Assembly (NCBI GenBank): GCA_944325605.1
Contig: CALVAX010000004.1
Coordinates: 62,001-126,000, forward strand
Reading direction: 5' to 3'
DNA: 64,000 bases
Source of the DNA: Candidatus Gastranaerophilales bacterium
GTDB lineage: Bacteria; Cyanobacteriota; Vampirovibrionia; Gastranaerophilales; Gastranaerophilaceae
How positions within the stretch are numbered: the stretch's first letter is position 1; each line of letters begins with the position of its first letter. Below are positions 19,609 to 28,406 of this stretch, in pieces. Made by a program: the position numbers and the translations under genes. A model generated the notes under the pieces. The model was not told the origin of the DNA, ran no database searches, and saw nothing but the letters and a program-made list of their open reading frames with translations.

Positions 19609-20838
19609 ATGAATAATTTGTTTACGGAACTCGAAAATCAGAATAAACAAATTCCGCTGGCAGAAATTCTGCGCCCGAAAACTATTGAAGAATTTCTGGG
19701 CCAGAGCAATGTTGTGTCCCCGAACAGTCCGATTTTGAACCTTTTAAAAACAAACAGACTGTTTTCTATAATTCTGTGGGGCACTCCCGGATGCGGAAAG
19801 ACAACGCTTGCAAGACTTATCGCAACAAAAACCAGCGCAAATTTTATTGAGATTTCAGCCGTAACCTCAGGGGTTAAGGATATTAAAGATGCCGTTGAAA
19901 ACGCTAAAAATGCACTGAGAAGCGGGGTTAAGACAATTTTATTTATTGATGAAATTCACAGGTATTCAAAAACCCAGCAGGATGCCCTTCTTCCGCATCT
20001 TGAAAACGGAACGTTATTTTTAATAGGTTCAACAACAGAAAACCCTTCATTTCAGGTTGTTCCTGCTCTTTTGTCCAGAGTTCAGGTTATCAGACTGAAT
20101 TCCATTGATGATGAGAGCATGAAAGCTATTATTAAGAAAGGTTTTGCATATCTTGCCAAACACTATACCGCAATGGACTGCGAAAGCGGAGTACTGGATT
20201 TTATCGTAAACTTAGCAAGAGGGGACGCAAGATATGCCCTTAATGTCGTTGAAAATGCATACTTTGCAAGCGATTTGAAAGACAACCGCCGGAATTTAAC
20301 TGTTGGAATAATAGAAGAAATCTGCCAGAAACGAAACACGAGATATTCACAGCAGGAACATTATGATTGTGCATCGGCTTTTCAAAAAAGTTTGAGAGGT
20401 TCGGATCCGGATGCTGCGATTTATTATCTGGCAAAAATGATTGCTGCAGGCGAAGATCCGAGGTTTATTGCCCGCAGGCTGATTGTTTGTGCGGCGGAAG
20501 ATGTCGGGCTTGCCGATCCGAATGCCCTGAATATTGCCGTGAACGCCTACAAAGCCGTTGAACTTCTGGGACTTCCGGAAGGCAGAATTCCGCTTGCGCT
20601 TGCTGTTATCTACGTTGCCAAAGCCCCTAAAAACAATAAGGCAATTATGGCAATTGATGAGGCTTTATCCGACATTGAAAACGGTATGGATTTTCCGCCC
20701 CCGATGCACCTGAGAGATGCCCACTACAAAGATGCTAAAAAATACGGGTTTGGTATCGGTTATGTCTACACTCACGATGCGCCGGAGGTTTACCAGCAAT
20801 TCATGCCTGATGAGTTAAGAAATAAAAAATATTTATAA
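19609..20838 (+). CDS. rarA: Replication-associated recombination protein RarA (MgsA)
   Basis: A AAA+ ATPase of 409 residues acting at stalled replication forks, related to clamp-loader subunits. The RPKTIEEFLGQ start is typical. Walker A is GTPGCGKTT (about residues 59-67), Walker B is ILFIDEIHR, and the sensor motif is GSTTENPSF. The C-terminal half is the helical tetramerisation region (AIYYLAKMIAAGEDPRFIARR). There is no Shine-Dalgarno; the -10 box lies just before the ATG. Confidence 0.95.
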   Translation: MNNLFTELENQNKQIPLAEILRPKTIEEFLGQSNVVSPNSPILNLLKTNRLFSIILWGTPGCGKTTLARLIATKTSANFIEISAVTSGVKDIKDAVENAKNALRSGVKTILFIDEIHRYSKTQQDALLPHLENGTLFLIGSTTENPSFQVVPALLSRVQVIRLNSIDDESMKAIIKKGFAYLAKHYTAMDCESGVLDFIVNLARGDARYALNVVENAYFASDLKDNRRNLTVGIIEEICQKRNTRYSQQEHYDCASAFQKSLRGSDPDAAIYYLAKMIAAGEDPRFIARRLIVCAAEDVGLADPNALNIAVNAYKAVELLGLPEGRIPLALAVIYVAKAPKNNKAIMAIDEALSDIENGMDFPPPMHLRDAHYKDAKKYGFGIGYVYTHDAPEVYQQFMPDELRNKKYL

Positions 20839-20890
20839 TTGCCGCCCGTGTCCATAATGTTTTTACAGGCAAACTAAAAACGGCACTAAA

Positions 20891-20915
20891 AAAGACGCCG
20901 ATAAGCCGGCGCCTT
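20891..20915 (-). terminator. Terminator of the LysM membrane gene
   Basis: On the minus strand GGCGCCGGCTTATCGGCGTC ends in TTTTTTAG. It lies 25 bases beyond the stop of the gene at 20941 and also faces the end of rarA. Confidence 0.75.
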
Positions 20916-20940
20916 TATGCATAAATTTTAAAATTTTAAC

Positions 20941-21504
20941 CTACTGCGTAATTGGAATTGTTAACTTTTGTCCGATTGAAAGTTTATTCGGATTAGACAT
21001 ATTGTTTGCCTGCATAACAGCCGTTGCTTTAGCCGGGCTGTAGCCGCCGTAAAATCTAATCAAAATACTTTCTAAAGTATCTCCGTTCTGAACAGTATAA
21101 ACTTCTGTTGCTGCTGTTGAAGCCTCTGAAGCAGCGGCCGTTTCTGTTGTTGCCGGAATAAGATTAAGTTTTTCATTTTGAGCTTTAACTCTTCCGGGAT
21201 TAAAAATCTGATTTTCGTCAGTTGAAGCAATATGGCCGGTTGAGATATTAACGAGTCCTACAAGTATCAGCATAGCAACAGCACCGGCTATAAATCCGGT
21301 TGCAAGATATACACTTGGTGACTTTTCAACCTTCTGGCTTACTTTAAAATTCTGCCATAATACATCCAGTTCTTTTTCTTTGTTCGGTCTTACATAAACA
21401 TTTGGAGTGTTGTCGTAACTGTCCTGTCTGTACTTTGAAAGAGCTTCCAGAACAGCCATTTTCTCCTTAGATAAGTTTGATCTTCTAATTGTTGAACTTT
21501 TCAT
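20941..21504 (-). CDS. Membrane-anchored LysM protein
   Basis: A 187-residue protein. The N-terminal 75 residues are basic and cytoplasmic. One membrane helix follows (GFIAGAVAMLILVGLV, about residues 72-88), then an Ala/Thr/Glu linker and a C-terminal LysM domain (about residues 135-187). That domain runs from VYTVQNGDTLESILIRFYGG to LSIGQKLTIPI. It should hold the LysM at the periplasmic face of the inner membrane where it can bind peptidoglycan. No enzymatic domain is attached. Confidence 0.85.
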   Translation of the reverse strand: MKSSTIRRSNLSKEKMAVLEALSKYRQDSYDNTPNVYVRPNKEKELDVLWQNFKVSQKVEKSPSVYLATGFIAGAVAMLILVGLVNISTGHIASTDENQIFNPGRVKAQNEKLNLIPATTETAAASEASTAATEVYTVQNGDTLESILIRFYGGYSPAKATAVMQANNMSNPNKLSIGQKLTIPITQ

Positions 21505-21607
21505 TATTACCTCACAACCCTAATAAATTGTTCTTACCGGTATGGTATCATGAGTATTATTATTAATCAAGTTAAATGTTAAGTTTGTTCATATTTTTGA
21601 CAAAATG

Positions 21608-21636
21608 TTGCAAGTGGTAAGGCTATCGGTTATAAT
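21608..21636 (+). promoter_or_regulatory. Promoter of ruvC, leaderless
   Basis: TTGCAA (21608-21613), 17 bp, TATAAT (21631-21636), then seven bases to the ruvC ATG. The transcription start is expected at the start codon itself. Confidence 0.65.
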
Positions 21637-21643
21637 TATATGT

Positions 21644-22132
21644 ATGAGAATTCTTGGGATTGACCCCGGCATGGCAATTGTCGGTTACAGCTTAATAGAC
21701 TATGATGACGACAAAATCAGTCTTGAAACTTCAGGGTCTATTCAAACGTCAAAAGATTTAAAAGAACCGGCAAGACTTCTTGAAATTTTTAATGACATGA
21801 CAACAATTGTAAATATGTACAAACCTGATGTCTGCGCAATTGAAAAGTTGTTTTTCTTCCGGAACAGAACGACCGTTATGCCTGTAGCGCACGCCAGAGG
21901 AGTTATCCTCACAGTTCTTGAAAAATCAGGCGTTCCGATTTATGAATACACGCCCATTGAAGTTAAACAGGTTCTGACAGGATACGGAAGAGCTGATAAA
22001 AAAGAAGTTGAACAGATGGTTAAAATATCACTTGGCAATATCAACCTGCCAAAACTTGATGATACTATTGACAGTATTGCAATAGCAATCTGCCATACAC
22101 GTTCTTGCCCGTTACAGACAGTAATGGTATAA
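21644..22132 (+). CDS. ruvC: Holliday junction resolvase RuvC
   Basis: RuvC cleaves four-way DNA junctions, working with RuvAB. It is 162 residues long. The catalytic acids are visible in GIDPG (Asp near residue 6), CAIEKLFF (Glu), and the C-terminal KLDDTIDSIAIAICH. The start MRILGIDPG fits the family exactly; an in-frame ATG at 21605 would add 13 residues upstream of the promoter. The start is probably leaderless. ruvA and ruvB are not adjacent. Confidence 0.95.
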   Translation: MRILGIDPGMAIVGYSLIDYDDDKISLETSGSIQTSKDLKEPARLLEIFNDMTTIVNMYKPDVCAIEKLFFFRNRTTVMPVAHARGVILTVLEKSGVPIYEYTPIEVKQVLTGYGRADKKEVEQMVKISLGNINLPKLDDTIDSIAIAICHTRSCPLQTVMV

Positions 22133-22168
22133 TTTTTGTGAATATATAAAAGGAATGAGGATAGATTG

Positions 22169-23590
22169 ATGTATAGAAACAAAATTTTAGTAATTGCGAC
22201 AGTCTTAATTGCTTTACTTCTGGGAGTAATGATTTGGAGCGCCAATGTTGTAGCGGATCATGATGCGCAGAAAAGAAACCAGAATGCTCAGGATAATGTA
22301 ATAGGTGAAGCTATTCCGCAGGAACAGGTCAAAGATTTTGAGCCGGAAGAAGAAGAACAGGCAACCGCTCCGGAAGAAACTGAGGAAGAACAGCCCGAAG
22401 AAGAAGCCGAAGAGTCCAGTCCGCAGAATAATATTGTAATTGATAGTTCCAGAATATATCCTGAAATCTCTCCAAGAGATACCAGCATCAGCATCGGCAG
22501 AAATTATCTTGATAAAGTTAATTTTTCAGAACGTCTGATTTTGTGGAATACTACGACTTTCCCGCTCAGTGTTTATATTGAAGGTGAGGATACACTTCCG
22601 GAAAACTTCATAAACGGAATTAAAACAGCCTTCAACAACTGGCAGCTGTCAACCGATAAATTTATAACTTTTCAATACATTTCCGACCCTGATAATGCAA
22701 ATATAATCGTATATACACCGGTGAATGCTCCTGAAGGATGCCCCGGAGAAAACGGCATTGACTACAAATTTAATATCAAAAACAACAAACTTATAAACGC
22801 AAGCCTGACCGTCCCGCAGCATGCCTGCAACGGCATTCCGCTTAATGCAAGAACGATGTACGAATTAATTCAACATCCTCTGGGACATATTCTCGGCATA
22901 AGCGTTCACAGCCCGTATTCTTCAGACGTTATGTATGAGGAAACAACTAATGCAAATATTATTATTACAAGCATTGATACAGAAACGCTTAAACTTTTGT
23001 ATAATTTCGTTCCGACTATAACTAACAAATACTATTCAAGCGCGGAAATGAAAAAAATGATTAGGCTTTCGCAGGTCAAAAACCAGCAGCCAAAGGCTAT
23101 TTACGAACTGCTTAAAGAACACCTGAATGCTGCGCAGGACAAAAATGATCCGTTTATAACAAATATCAATACAGCTTATGAATACTATCAGAGAGGAAAA
23201 TACGATAAAGCAGAATCAAGTTATCTCGAAGCACTCAAAAATACAGAAGATAATCTGGAGCAAGCTTATGTAAACCGCTGTCTTTCTATAATCAATATTA
23301 AAATGAACAAATATGACAGTGCTCTGAACTATGCTACAACTACCGCCGATATATCGGCAACTCCGTCTAACAAATATCTGATAGCCTATATAAACTTTAT
23401 CTCAGGAAACGACGACGGTGCACGTCTGAGATTAGAAGAAATAATTACAAAATATCCAAAGTTCATAGCCGCATATCCTGTTCTGGCGCAAATATATACT
23501 AAACAAGGCGAGCAAGAAAAACTTGATAAACTCGTACAACAGGCAAAAGAAAACTTTTACGAAAAAAGCCCTATATATTACAAAGAATAA
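22169..23590 (+). CDS. Anchored protein with matrixin-like but inactive zinc-site, plus TPRs
   Basis: A 473-residue protein with an N-terminal signal-anchor helix (ILVIATVLIALLLGVMIWSA), then a long Glu/Pro/Gln-rich linker. A domain of about 180 residues follows, containing HPLGHILGISVHSPYSSDVMY. This resembles the matrixin HExxHxxGxxH site and Met-turn, but the catalytic glutamate is Pro, and the third His is shifted by one. The C-terminal 170 residues carry TPR-like helices (AYEYYQRGKYDKAESSYLEA). It probably has no protease activity and acts in the periplasm as a scaffold or binding protein. ATG 22169 follows GAGGA by 7 nt. Confidence 0.65.
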   Translation: MYRNKILVIATVLIALLLGVMIWSANVVADHDAQKRNQNAQDNVIGEAIPQEQVKDFEPEEEEQATAPEETEEEQPEEEAEESSPQNNIVIDSSRIYPEISPRDTSISIGRNYLDKVNFSERLILWNTTTFPLSVYIEGEDTLPENFINGIKTAFNNWQLSTDKFITFQYISDPDNANIIVYTPVNAPEGCPGENGIDYKFNIKNNKLINASLTVPQHACNGIPLNARTMYELIQHPLGHILGISVHSPYSSDVMYEETTNANIIITSIDTETLKLLYNFVPTITNKYYSSAEMKKMIRLSQVKNQQPKAIYELLKEHLNAAQDKNDPFITNINTAYEYYQRGKYDKAESSYLEALKNTEDNLEQAYVNRCLSIINIKMNKYDSALNYATTTADISATPSNKYLIAYINFISGNDDGARLRLEEIITKYPKFIAAYPVLAQIYTKQGEQEKLDKLVQQAKENFYEKSPIYYKE

Positions 23591-23616
23591 AATAATCGCA
23601 AATAACAGGGAGCTTT

Positions 23617-24105
23617 ATGAACAAATCCGTTTTTAAAATAATTTTGTTACTAAGCATATTTACGGGAATAGTCAGCGGAGTTCTGACTATTGTCCCGTAT
23701 GCCGGCGAAATTGTTTTCTGGCTTCTTATTACAATTGCAGCGCCTCTGATAATTTTATTTTTAACAAAGATGGAAGTGCTGGAAATTTCAACAGTAAGAC
23801 AGAGTGCAGTTATCGGCGGATTAATCGGATTTGTTTCATTTCTTGCATTTTGCGCGGTTTATATTCCGGCGGTAATTGTGCTTGCAAAATTTTTCAATTA
23901 TTCGGTTAATCCCGGAGTGTCAATGTTTTTGACAAATGCGACTTTCGGGCTTATGATTATGCTTGCTGTGTTTATGGGAATATTATCGGCAACCATAAAC
24001 GCATTCAGCGGGTTTGTAACTTATTATCTTATTGAATTTAACAAATCCATTGCCCCGCCGAAACAAAACAGTTTTGACCGGTATGACTTAAGAAAGCAGA
24101 GATAA
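23617..24105 (+). CDS. Hypothetical four-helix membrane protein
   Basis: 162 residues with four clear membrane helices (IILLLSIFTGIVSGVLTI, IVFWLLITIAAPLIILFL, AVIGGLIGFVSFLAFCAV, and LMIMLAVFMGILSATINAF) and a short basic C-terminal tail. The small length and lack of charged residues in the helices fit a small integral membrane protein of unknown role. The stop lies one base before the mtnA ATG, so the two are almost certainly cotranscribed. Confidence 0.7.
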   Translation: MNKSVFKIILLLSIFTGIVSGVLTIVPYAGEIVFWLLITIAAPLIILFLTKMEVLEISTVRQSAVIGGLIGFVSFLAFCAVYIPAVIVLAKFFNYSVNPGVSMFLTNATFGLMIMLAVFMGILSATINAFSGFVTYYLIEFNKSIAPPKQNSFDRYDLRKQR

Positions 24106-24106
24106 A

Positions 24107-25165
24107 ATGACAGAATTTCATTCAAAAATAAAAACAATTCAGTGGGTAGACAATTATTCAAAAATGGTAGACCAGACGGTTTTGCCTTACGAATTCAAGT
24201 ATGTAAACATAACAGGCGGACAGCAGATGTATGATGCAATCAAGACAATGATTGTAAGAGGTGCGCCGGCTATCGGAGTGGCAGGAGCCCACGGGGTTAC
24301 TCTATACGCTCAGGAACTTGCTAAAGAGAATTTATCAAGGGATGAATTTATAAAACAATTACTGCAAAAGGCTGATTATATGGCATCATCCCGCCCGACA
24401 GCGGTTAATTTGATGTGGGCGGTTGAAAAGCAGAAAAATATTATAAAGAATTCAACCTCAGACATAAAGGGCATTGTTGAAGAACTCAAGCAAAACGGAA
24501 TAAAACTTGAAGACGAAGACATTGCAATCAACAAAAAAATCGGCGACTATGGGGCAGAAGTTGTTCCAAAAGGTGCAACCATTCTCACCCACTGTAACGC
24601 CGGCGGACTTGCGACGGTCGGATACGGAACGGCTCTCGGGGTTGTAAGAAGCGCATTTGCAAAAGATAACACCATTCAGGTTTTTGCGGACGAAACAAGA
24701 CCCCGCCAGCAGGGCGCAAGGATTACGACATTAGAACTTACGATGGATGGAATTCCGACAACACTGATTACGGATGGCATGTGCTCGTATTTTATGAAAA
24801 AAGGCATGATAGATATGGTTTGTGTAGGTGCTGACAGAATTGCCGCAAACGGCGATACTGCAAATAAAATCGGGACTTACACCCTTGCGATTGCCGCAAA
24901 ATATCACAACATTCCGTTTTATATAGCTGCCCCGCTGTCTACGATTGACCCCTCAATCAAATCGGGCGACGAAATCCCTATTGAAGAAAGAGCAAGAGAA
25001 GAAGTAACCCACATTAACGGCAAAATCATCTGCGCGCCGGAGGTTAATATAATAAATCCGGGCTTTGACGTAACTCCTCACGAATTGATAACAGGAATTA
25101 TTACGGAAGCCGGAATTCTCCGTCCTGATTACAAAAACTCAATTGCGGAAGTCTTCAAAAAATAG
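24107..25165 (+). CDS. mtnA: S-methyl-5-thioribose-1-phosphate isomerase
   Basis: MtnA isomerises methylthioribose-1-phosphate to methylthioribulose-1-phosphate in the methionine salvage pathway. It is 352 residues long, the usual size. The signature MIVRGAPAIGVAGAHG, the catalytic Cys region THCNAGGLATVGYGTALGV and the Asp in VGADRIAANGDTANKIGTY are all present. It belongs to the eIF2B-alpha/beta/delta family, and the other members of that family could be confused with it, but the MtnA motifs are clear. No other salvage gene is nearby. Confidence 0.95.
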   Translation: MTEFHSKIKTIQWVDNYSKMVDQTVLPYEFKYVNITGGQQMYDAIKTMIVRGAPAIGVAGAHGVTLYAQELAKENLSRDEFIKQLLQKADYMASSRPTAVNLMWAVEKQKNIIKNSTSDIKGIVEELKQNGIKLEDEDIAINKKIGDYGAEVVPKGATILTHCNAGGLATVGYGTALGVVRSAFAKDNTIQVFADETRPRQQGARITTLELTMDGIPTTLITDGMCSYFMKKGMIDMVCVGADRIAANGDTANKIGTYTLAIAAKYHNIPFYIAAPLSTIDPSIKSGDEIPIEERAREEVTHINGKIICAPEVNIINPGFDVTPHELITGIITEAGILRPDYKNSIAEVFKK

Positions 25166-25204
25166 CCGGCCCGAAAAACTTAATGCCTGCAAACATTTTC
25201 TTTA

Positions 25205-25351
25205 GGGATTATGTAGCAAATTCCACTGATACTATAAACATCCGTCATTCTGAGGACTAAAGTCCGAAGAATCTTTTTATAGAGATACTTCGCTAACGCT
25301 CAGTATGACGCTGTTTTGAAAATTTTTGGTGGAATTTGCTATATAACTCCC
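25205..25351. mobile_element. MITE-like element, copy 2
   Basis: 147 bp with ends GGGATTATGTAGCAAATTCC and (reverse complement) GGGAGTTATATAGCAAATTC. The inside forms a long snapback hairpin, from CGTCATTCTGAGGAC to CTCAGTATGACG. It lies after mtnA and contains no ORF. Confidence 0.75.
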
Positions 25352-25393
25352 TTTCTTTACAGGCTGAATTTTTTATGCGAAAACCGGACGAAA

Positions 25394-25549
25394 TTATTTT
25401 TCGCCTTTGTATTTTCGAATTTTAAGTTCATCATTTTCAACAATGAGTTCAACCTCATCGAGAACAGGATTGATTTTGAGAAGTTCCAGAATAGCTTTCG
25501 GGATAATTATTCCCCAGCTTGTGCCCAGCGACCTTAATTTTTTATGCAT
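25394..25549 (-). CDS. SpoVT-AbrB domain small DNA-binding protein
   Basis: This 51-residue protein has an AbrB/MazE-type swapped-hairpin fold. The conserved core reads LGTSWGIIIPKAILELLKIN and then ELIVENDELKIRK. AGAGG lies 4-5 nt before the ATG at 25549. Members bind DNA as dimers and are either transition-state regulators or antitoxins. A divergent 57-residue gene starts 87 bases away on the other strand, and the 86-bp gap could hold both promoters. Confidence 0.8.
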   Translation of the reverse strand: MHKKLRSLGTSWGIIIPKAILELLKINPVLDEVELIVENDELKIRKYKGEK

Positions 25550-25635
25550 ATTTACCTCTATGCAAAATTATAATATATATTATTGACTTTTTATGATATT
25601 TTAATTACCATAAAACTGACATAAAAGAGGTATGT

Positions 25636-25809
25636 ATGGATCTTAAAGACAAAAATAACGACCTTCTGGCGCATGATATTTATGCTGCTGCTGAAATCCT
25701 GCATAACTATTGCATGGATTATCTTAATGAAAGCAGAAGGATTTGCACTATGACGGTTTTAACTGAATATTTGCTTACTCTTTCGGATGAACTGAGCAGA
25801 AGATTCTAA
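25636..25809 (+). CDS. Hypothetical small protein (57 aa), divergent to AbrB-like gene
   Basis: AGAGG is 5 nt before ATG 25636. The 57-residue product begins MDLKDKNNDLLAHDIYAAAE and is helical, with two Cys. It does not resemble MazF or other known toxins. Its stop lies 4 bp from the convergent miaB stop. The gene could encode a partner of the AbrB-like protein, but only its position supports that. Confidence 0.5.
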   Translation: MDLKDKNNDLLAHDIYAAAEILHNYCMDYLNESRRICTMTVLTEYLLTLSDELSRRF

Positions 25810-25812
25810 AAC

Positions 25813-27141
25813 TTACACGAGTTCGCCCTGAAGATACCAGGTTTTTGTGCCGGTAATCTTTGCGTTCAAAAATTCGCCTGTTCTATCGCTGTCGCAAGGA
25901 ATATGAACAATCTTATTGTTGCGGGTTCTGCCGGTAATCACGTTTTTGCCTTTATGGTTTTCAAAATTCTCAATCAAAACTTCTAACGTGCGGCCGACGT
26001 ATTTCTGGTTAGACTTAAGGCAGTTTTCACGAACTTTTTCATTAAGCCTTGCGAGGCGCTCTGTTTTTGTATCCTCGTCAATAAATTCATCAACCCATCT
26101 TGCTGCAACGGTTTTTTCACGGGGCGAATACGCCGCTGTATTTGAGTAATCAAGTTCAAACTCGTCAATTGCAGATAAAGTTTCTTCAAACTGCGCTTCG
26201 GTTTCTCCCGGAAAACCTGCGATAAAATCACTCGTAATAGTTACATCAGGAACTTTACTTCTGACTTTTTCGACTATTTTTTTGTAAGTTTCTCTGTCAT
26301 AGCGCCTGTTCATTCTTTTCAGAACTTCGCTTGAGCCTGACTGCATAGGAATGTGAAAGTATTCGCAAACCTTATCAAGTTCCACAACTGTATCAATAAG
26401 TTCATCCGTAATATCCGTCGGGTAAGAAGTTACAAAACGAATTCTGAACTGCCCGTCAATATCGTTCAATTCCCGCAGCAAATCCGCAAGTCGGTAATTT
26501 TTATCTTTAAAGTCTTTACCGTAGCTGTCAACGTTCTGCCCCAGAAGCGTAATCTCTTTAAATCCCTCATTAAGCGCCTGTTTTGCTTCTTTAATAATAA
26601 TTTCCGGAGTCCGTGAACGTTCTCTGCCTCTCGTATACGGGACAATACAATATGTACAGAAATTGTTGCAGCCTTCTGTTATCGGAATCCAGGCATTAAC
26701 GCTTTTTACACGGCTAATTTCATACTGTGCAGCCTTGTCGTCTTCTGTTGCATTTGTTTCTGTGCATTCAAGAACACGCTCGCCGTTTTGAATTTTTTTG
26801 ATAATCTCGGGAAGCGAATAAATTTTATGGGTTCCGAGAACAAAATCAACATAAGGTGCACGGCGGAAAACTTCTTTCATCTTCTGCTGTGCAACACATC
26901 CGCAAAAACCTATTTTCAAATCAGGTTTTGATGTTTTTTTCCACTGCCCCCAGACGCCAATCTGACTGAAAGCTTTATCCTCGCTTAACTGTCTTATTGA
27001 ACAGGTGTTCACCATCACAAGATCAGCATCTTTAGGATTTTTTGTTTCGTCATAACCCAGATGCTGAAGCATTCCGAACATTCTTTCACTGTCGGATTTG
27101 TTCATCTGACATCCCATTGTTTCTATATAAACTTTTTTCAT
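25813..27141 (-). CDS. miaB: tRNA-2-methylthio-N6-dimethylallyladenosine synthase
   Basis: MiaB is a radical-SAM enzyme that adds the methylthio group to i6A37 of tRNAs reading codons starting with U. It is 442 residues. It carries an N-terminal UPF0004 domain with the first Fe-S cluster cysteines (METMGCQMN region, NTCSIRQ, GFCGC). The radical-SAM CxxxCxxC is in EGCNNFCTYCIVPYTRGRE, and a C-terminal TRAM domain ends in KITGTKTWYLQGELV. An upstream AAGGA site supports ATG 27141. Its substrate is usually made by MiaA, not in this window. Confidence 0.97.
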   Translation of the reverse strand: MKKVYIETMGCQMNKSDSERMFGMLQHLGYDETKNPKDADLVMVNTCSIRQLSEDKAFSQIGVWGQWKKTSKPDLKIGFCGCVAQQKMKEVFRRAPYVDFVLGTHKIYSLPEIIKKIQNGERVLECTETNATEDDKAAQYEISRVKSVNAWIPITEGCNNFCTYCIVPYTRGRERSRTPEIIIKEAKQALNEGFKEITLLGQNVDSYGKDFKDKNYRLADLLRELNDIDGQFRIRFVTSYPTDITDELIDTVVELDKVCEYFHIPMQSGSSEVLKRMNRRYDRETYKKIVEKVRSKVPDVTITSDFIAGFPGETEAQFEETLSAIDEFELDYSNTAAYSPREKTVAARWVDEFIDEDTKTERLARLNEKVRENCLKSNQKYVGRTLEVLIENFENHKGKNVITGRTRNNKIVHIPCDSDRTGEFLNAKITGTKTWYLQGELV

Positions 27142-27435
27142 TTAAAACTTCCTTATAAATTATATTTTGCGTAATTTACGTAACGAACTTATTGCCTTAT
27201 CATCTTGCAGTCCGGAGGTTGTGGTAAATTTTAATTTACCGCAGCATGCTACTGCACATGTCATTCTGAGCGTAAGCGAAAAATCTCCGCAAGTTAATTA
27301 TAATATAAAAAAGGTGATAAGTTTTTAATAAAAAACGAATATGATTTTTATATTATAATTTTTTCTCCCTTCGCCGCACAACAGTTCAAGTTTTCACACA
27401 TTTTCATCCTTCACTCTTCTTACCCCTCACCCTAG

Positions 27436-27509
27436 CCCTCAGCCATACGGCATACAGTCTCACTCGGCTCATTCTTCGCCGGTTCGAGCTAATATCCCGT
27501 AGGGCGAGG
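27436..27509 (+). repeat. Long intergenic repeat, copy A
   Basis: 74 bp that starts CCCTCAGCCATACGGCATAC and ends in AGGGCGAGG. It is the most divergent of three copies, with nine or so differences from B and C. It lies in the 1.26-kb gap between miaB and the acyl-CoA ligase, which holds no credible gene. Confidence 0.7.
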
Positions 27510-27559
27510 AAATTTTTTGTAGTCCGTAGGTTGTATTTTAATTTCATTCAATTAAATAC

Positions 27560-27589
27560 GGTACTTTCTTGTGCCGACAAGAAAGTACC
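27560..27589. repeat. Perfect 12-bp hairpin
   Basis: GGTACTTTCTTG, six-base loop, CAAGAAAGTACC. There is no T-run, so it is not a terminator by itself. It sits at the left edge of a larger inverted repeat. Confidence 0.6.
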
Positions 27590-27595
27590 ACAAAG

Positions 27596-27744
27596 AAGCT
27601 CCCGACCTGCGCTTCGCTCACTAATCAATTGTAACCGTTTCAGATTAAGCAAGTGAACTCGTGCTTCGCACTCAAACAGCACTTGCTTTGTTGTTCTGAA
27701 ACGGAACATTGATTGTTCACTCCGCAATGGTCGGAGGGGTGCTT
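27596..27744. repeat. Long imperfect inverted repeat
   Basis: Two arms of about 60 bp: left AAGCTCCCGACCTGCGCTTC onward, right (reverse complement) AAGCACCCCTCCGACCATTG onward. Both contain the shared CCGTTTCAGA and end in AAGCAAGTG, with a small inner hairpin (GTGCTTCGCAC) between. RNA from here would fold into a large stem. Confidence 0.55.
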
Positions 27745-28000
27745 TTGCAACAATAGCGGAGCGGTAAATTCCACCCCATGTTATCTACCACTGTCATTCT
27801 GAACTTGTTTCAGAATCCCGTTGAGATACTGAGACTATCTTGGATTATTCGGGGTGCGGGCGGAGTAACGTCCGACCAGCACCTTACGGGTTCCGCTTTG
27901 CTTCACCCTACCGAAAATCCGCAAACTCAGCATAACAAAATGGGGCGGAGTTTACCCTCACTCGAATTTCTAAATTCGCTACGCTCATTAAGAAATTCTC

Positions 28001-28076
28001 CCCTCAGCCATACGGCATACAGTCTCACTCGGCTCATTCTTCGCCGGTTCAAACTAGCATCCCGCAAGGGGCGAGG
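28001..28076 (+). repeat. Long intergenic repeat, copy B
   Basis: 76 bp with core CCCTCAGCCATACGGCATAC and ACTAGCATCCCGCAAGGGGC. It is followed by a shared tail ATTTTACGAAACAAACCTTTC that is also present after copy C. Confidence 0.75.
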
Positions 28077-28178
28077 GGAAATATTTTACGAAACAAACCT
28101 TTCAACCATTCCACAGTTCAACTCTTCAACCCTATTCACCCTTCACCCCTCACTTTCCCGTCCGCCCCCTCACCCTAA

Positions 28179-28254
28179 CCCTCAGCCATACGGCATACAG
28201 TCTCACTCGGCTCATTCTTCGCCGGTTCGAACTAGCATCCCGCAAGGGGCGAGG
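28179..28254 (+). repeat. Long intergenic repeat, copy C
   Basis: 76 bp nearly identical to copy B, with the same downstream tail. Copies B and C are 178 bp apart, a pattern expected from a local duplication. An apparent 184-residue reading frame across 27778-28332 is made of these repeats and is not a gene. Confidence 0.75.
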
Positions 28255-28406
28255 GAAAATTTATTTTACGAAACAAACCTTTCAACCATTCAACTTTTCA
28301 CCCTTTCAACTCTCCTCATCCTTCACTCTTAACCACTTGACTTTTAGCGGCATAGATTATATTCTGAAAATAACGGTTTATAGTATTAATTAAGGGGTTA
28401 AGATAA

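Noticed and set aside
25636-25809. MazF-type toxin paired with the AbrB-like gene
   Set aside because: The 57-residue protein lacks MazF features and is too short, so a toxin-antitoxin pair is not claimed.
27778-28332. A 184-residue open frame in the gap before the acyl-CoA ligase
   Set aside because: It is built from the repeats described at 28001 and 28179, has no ribosome site, and its amino-acid pattern repeats with the DNA. It is chance coding.
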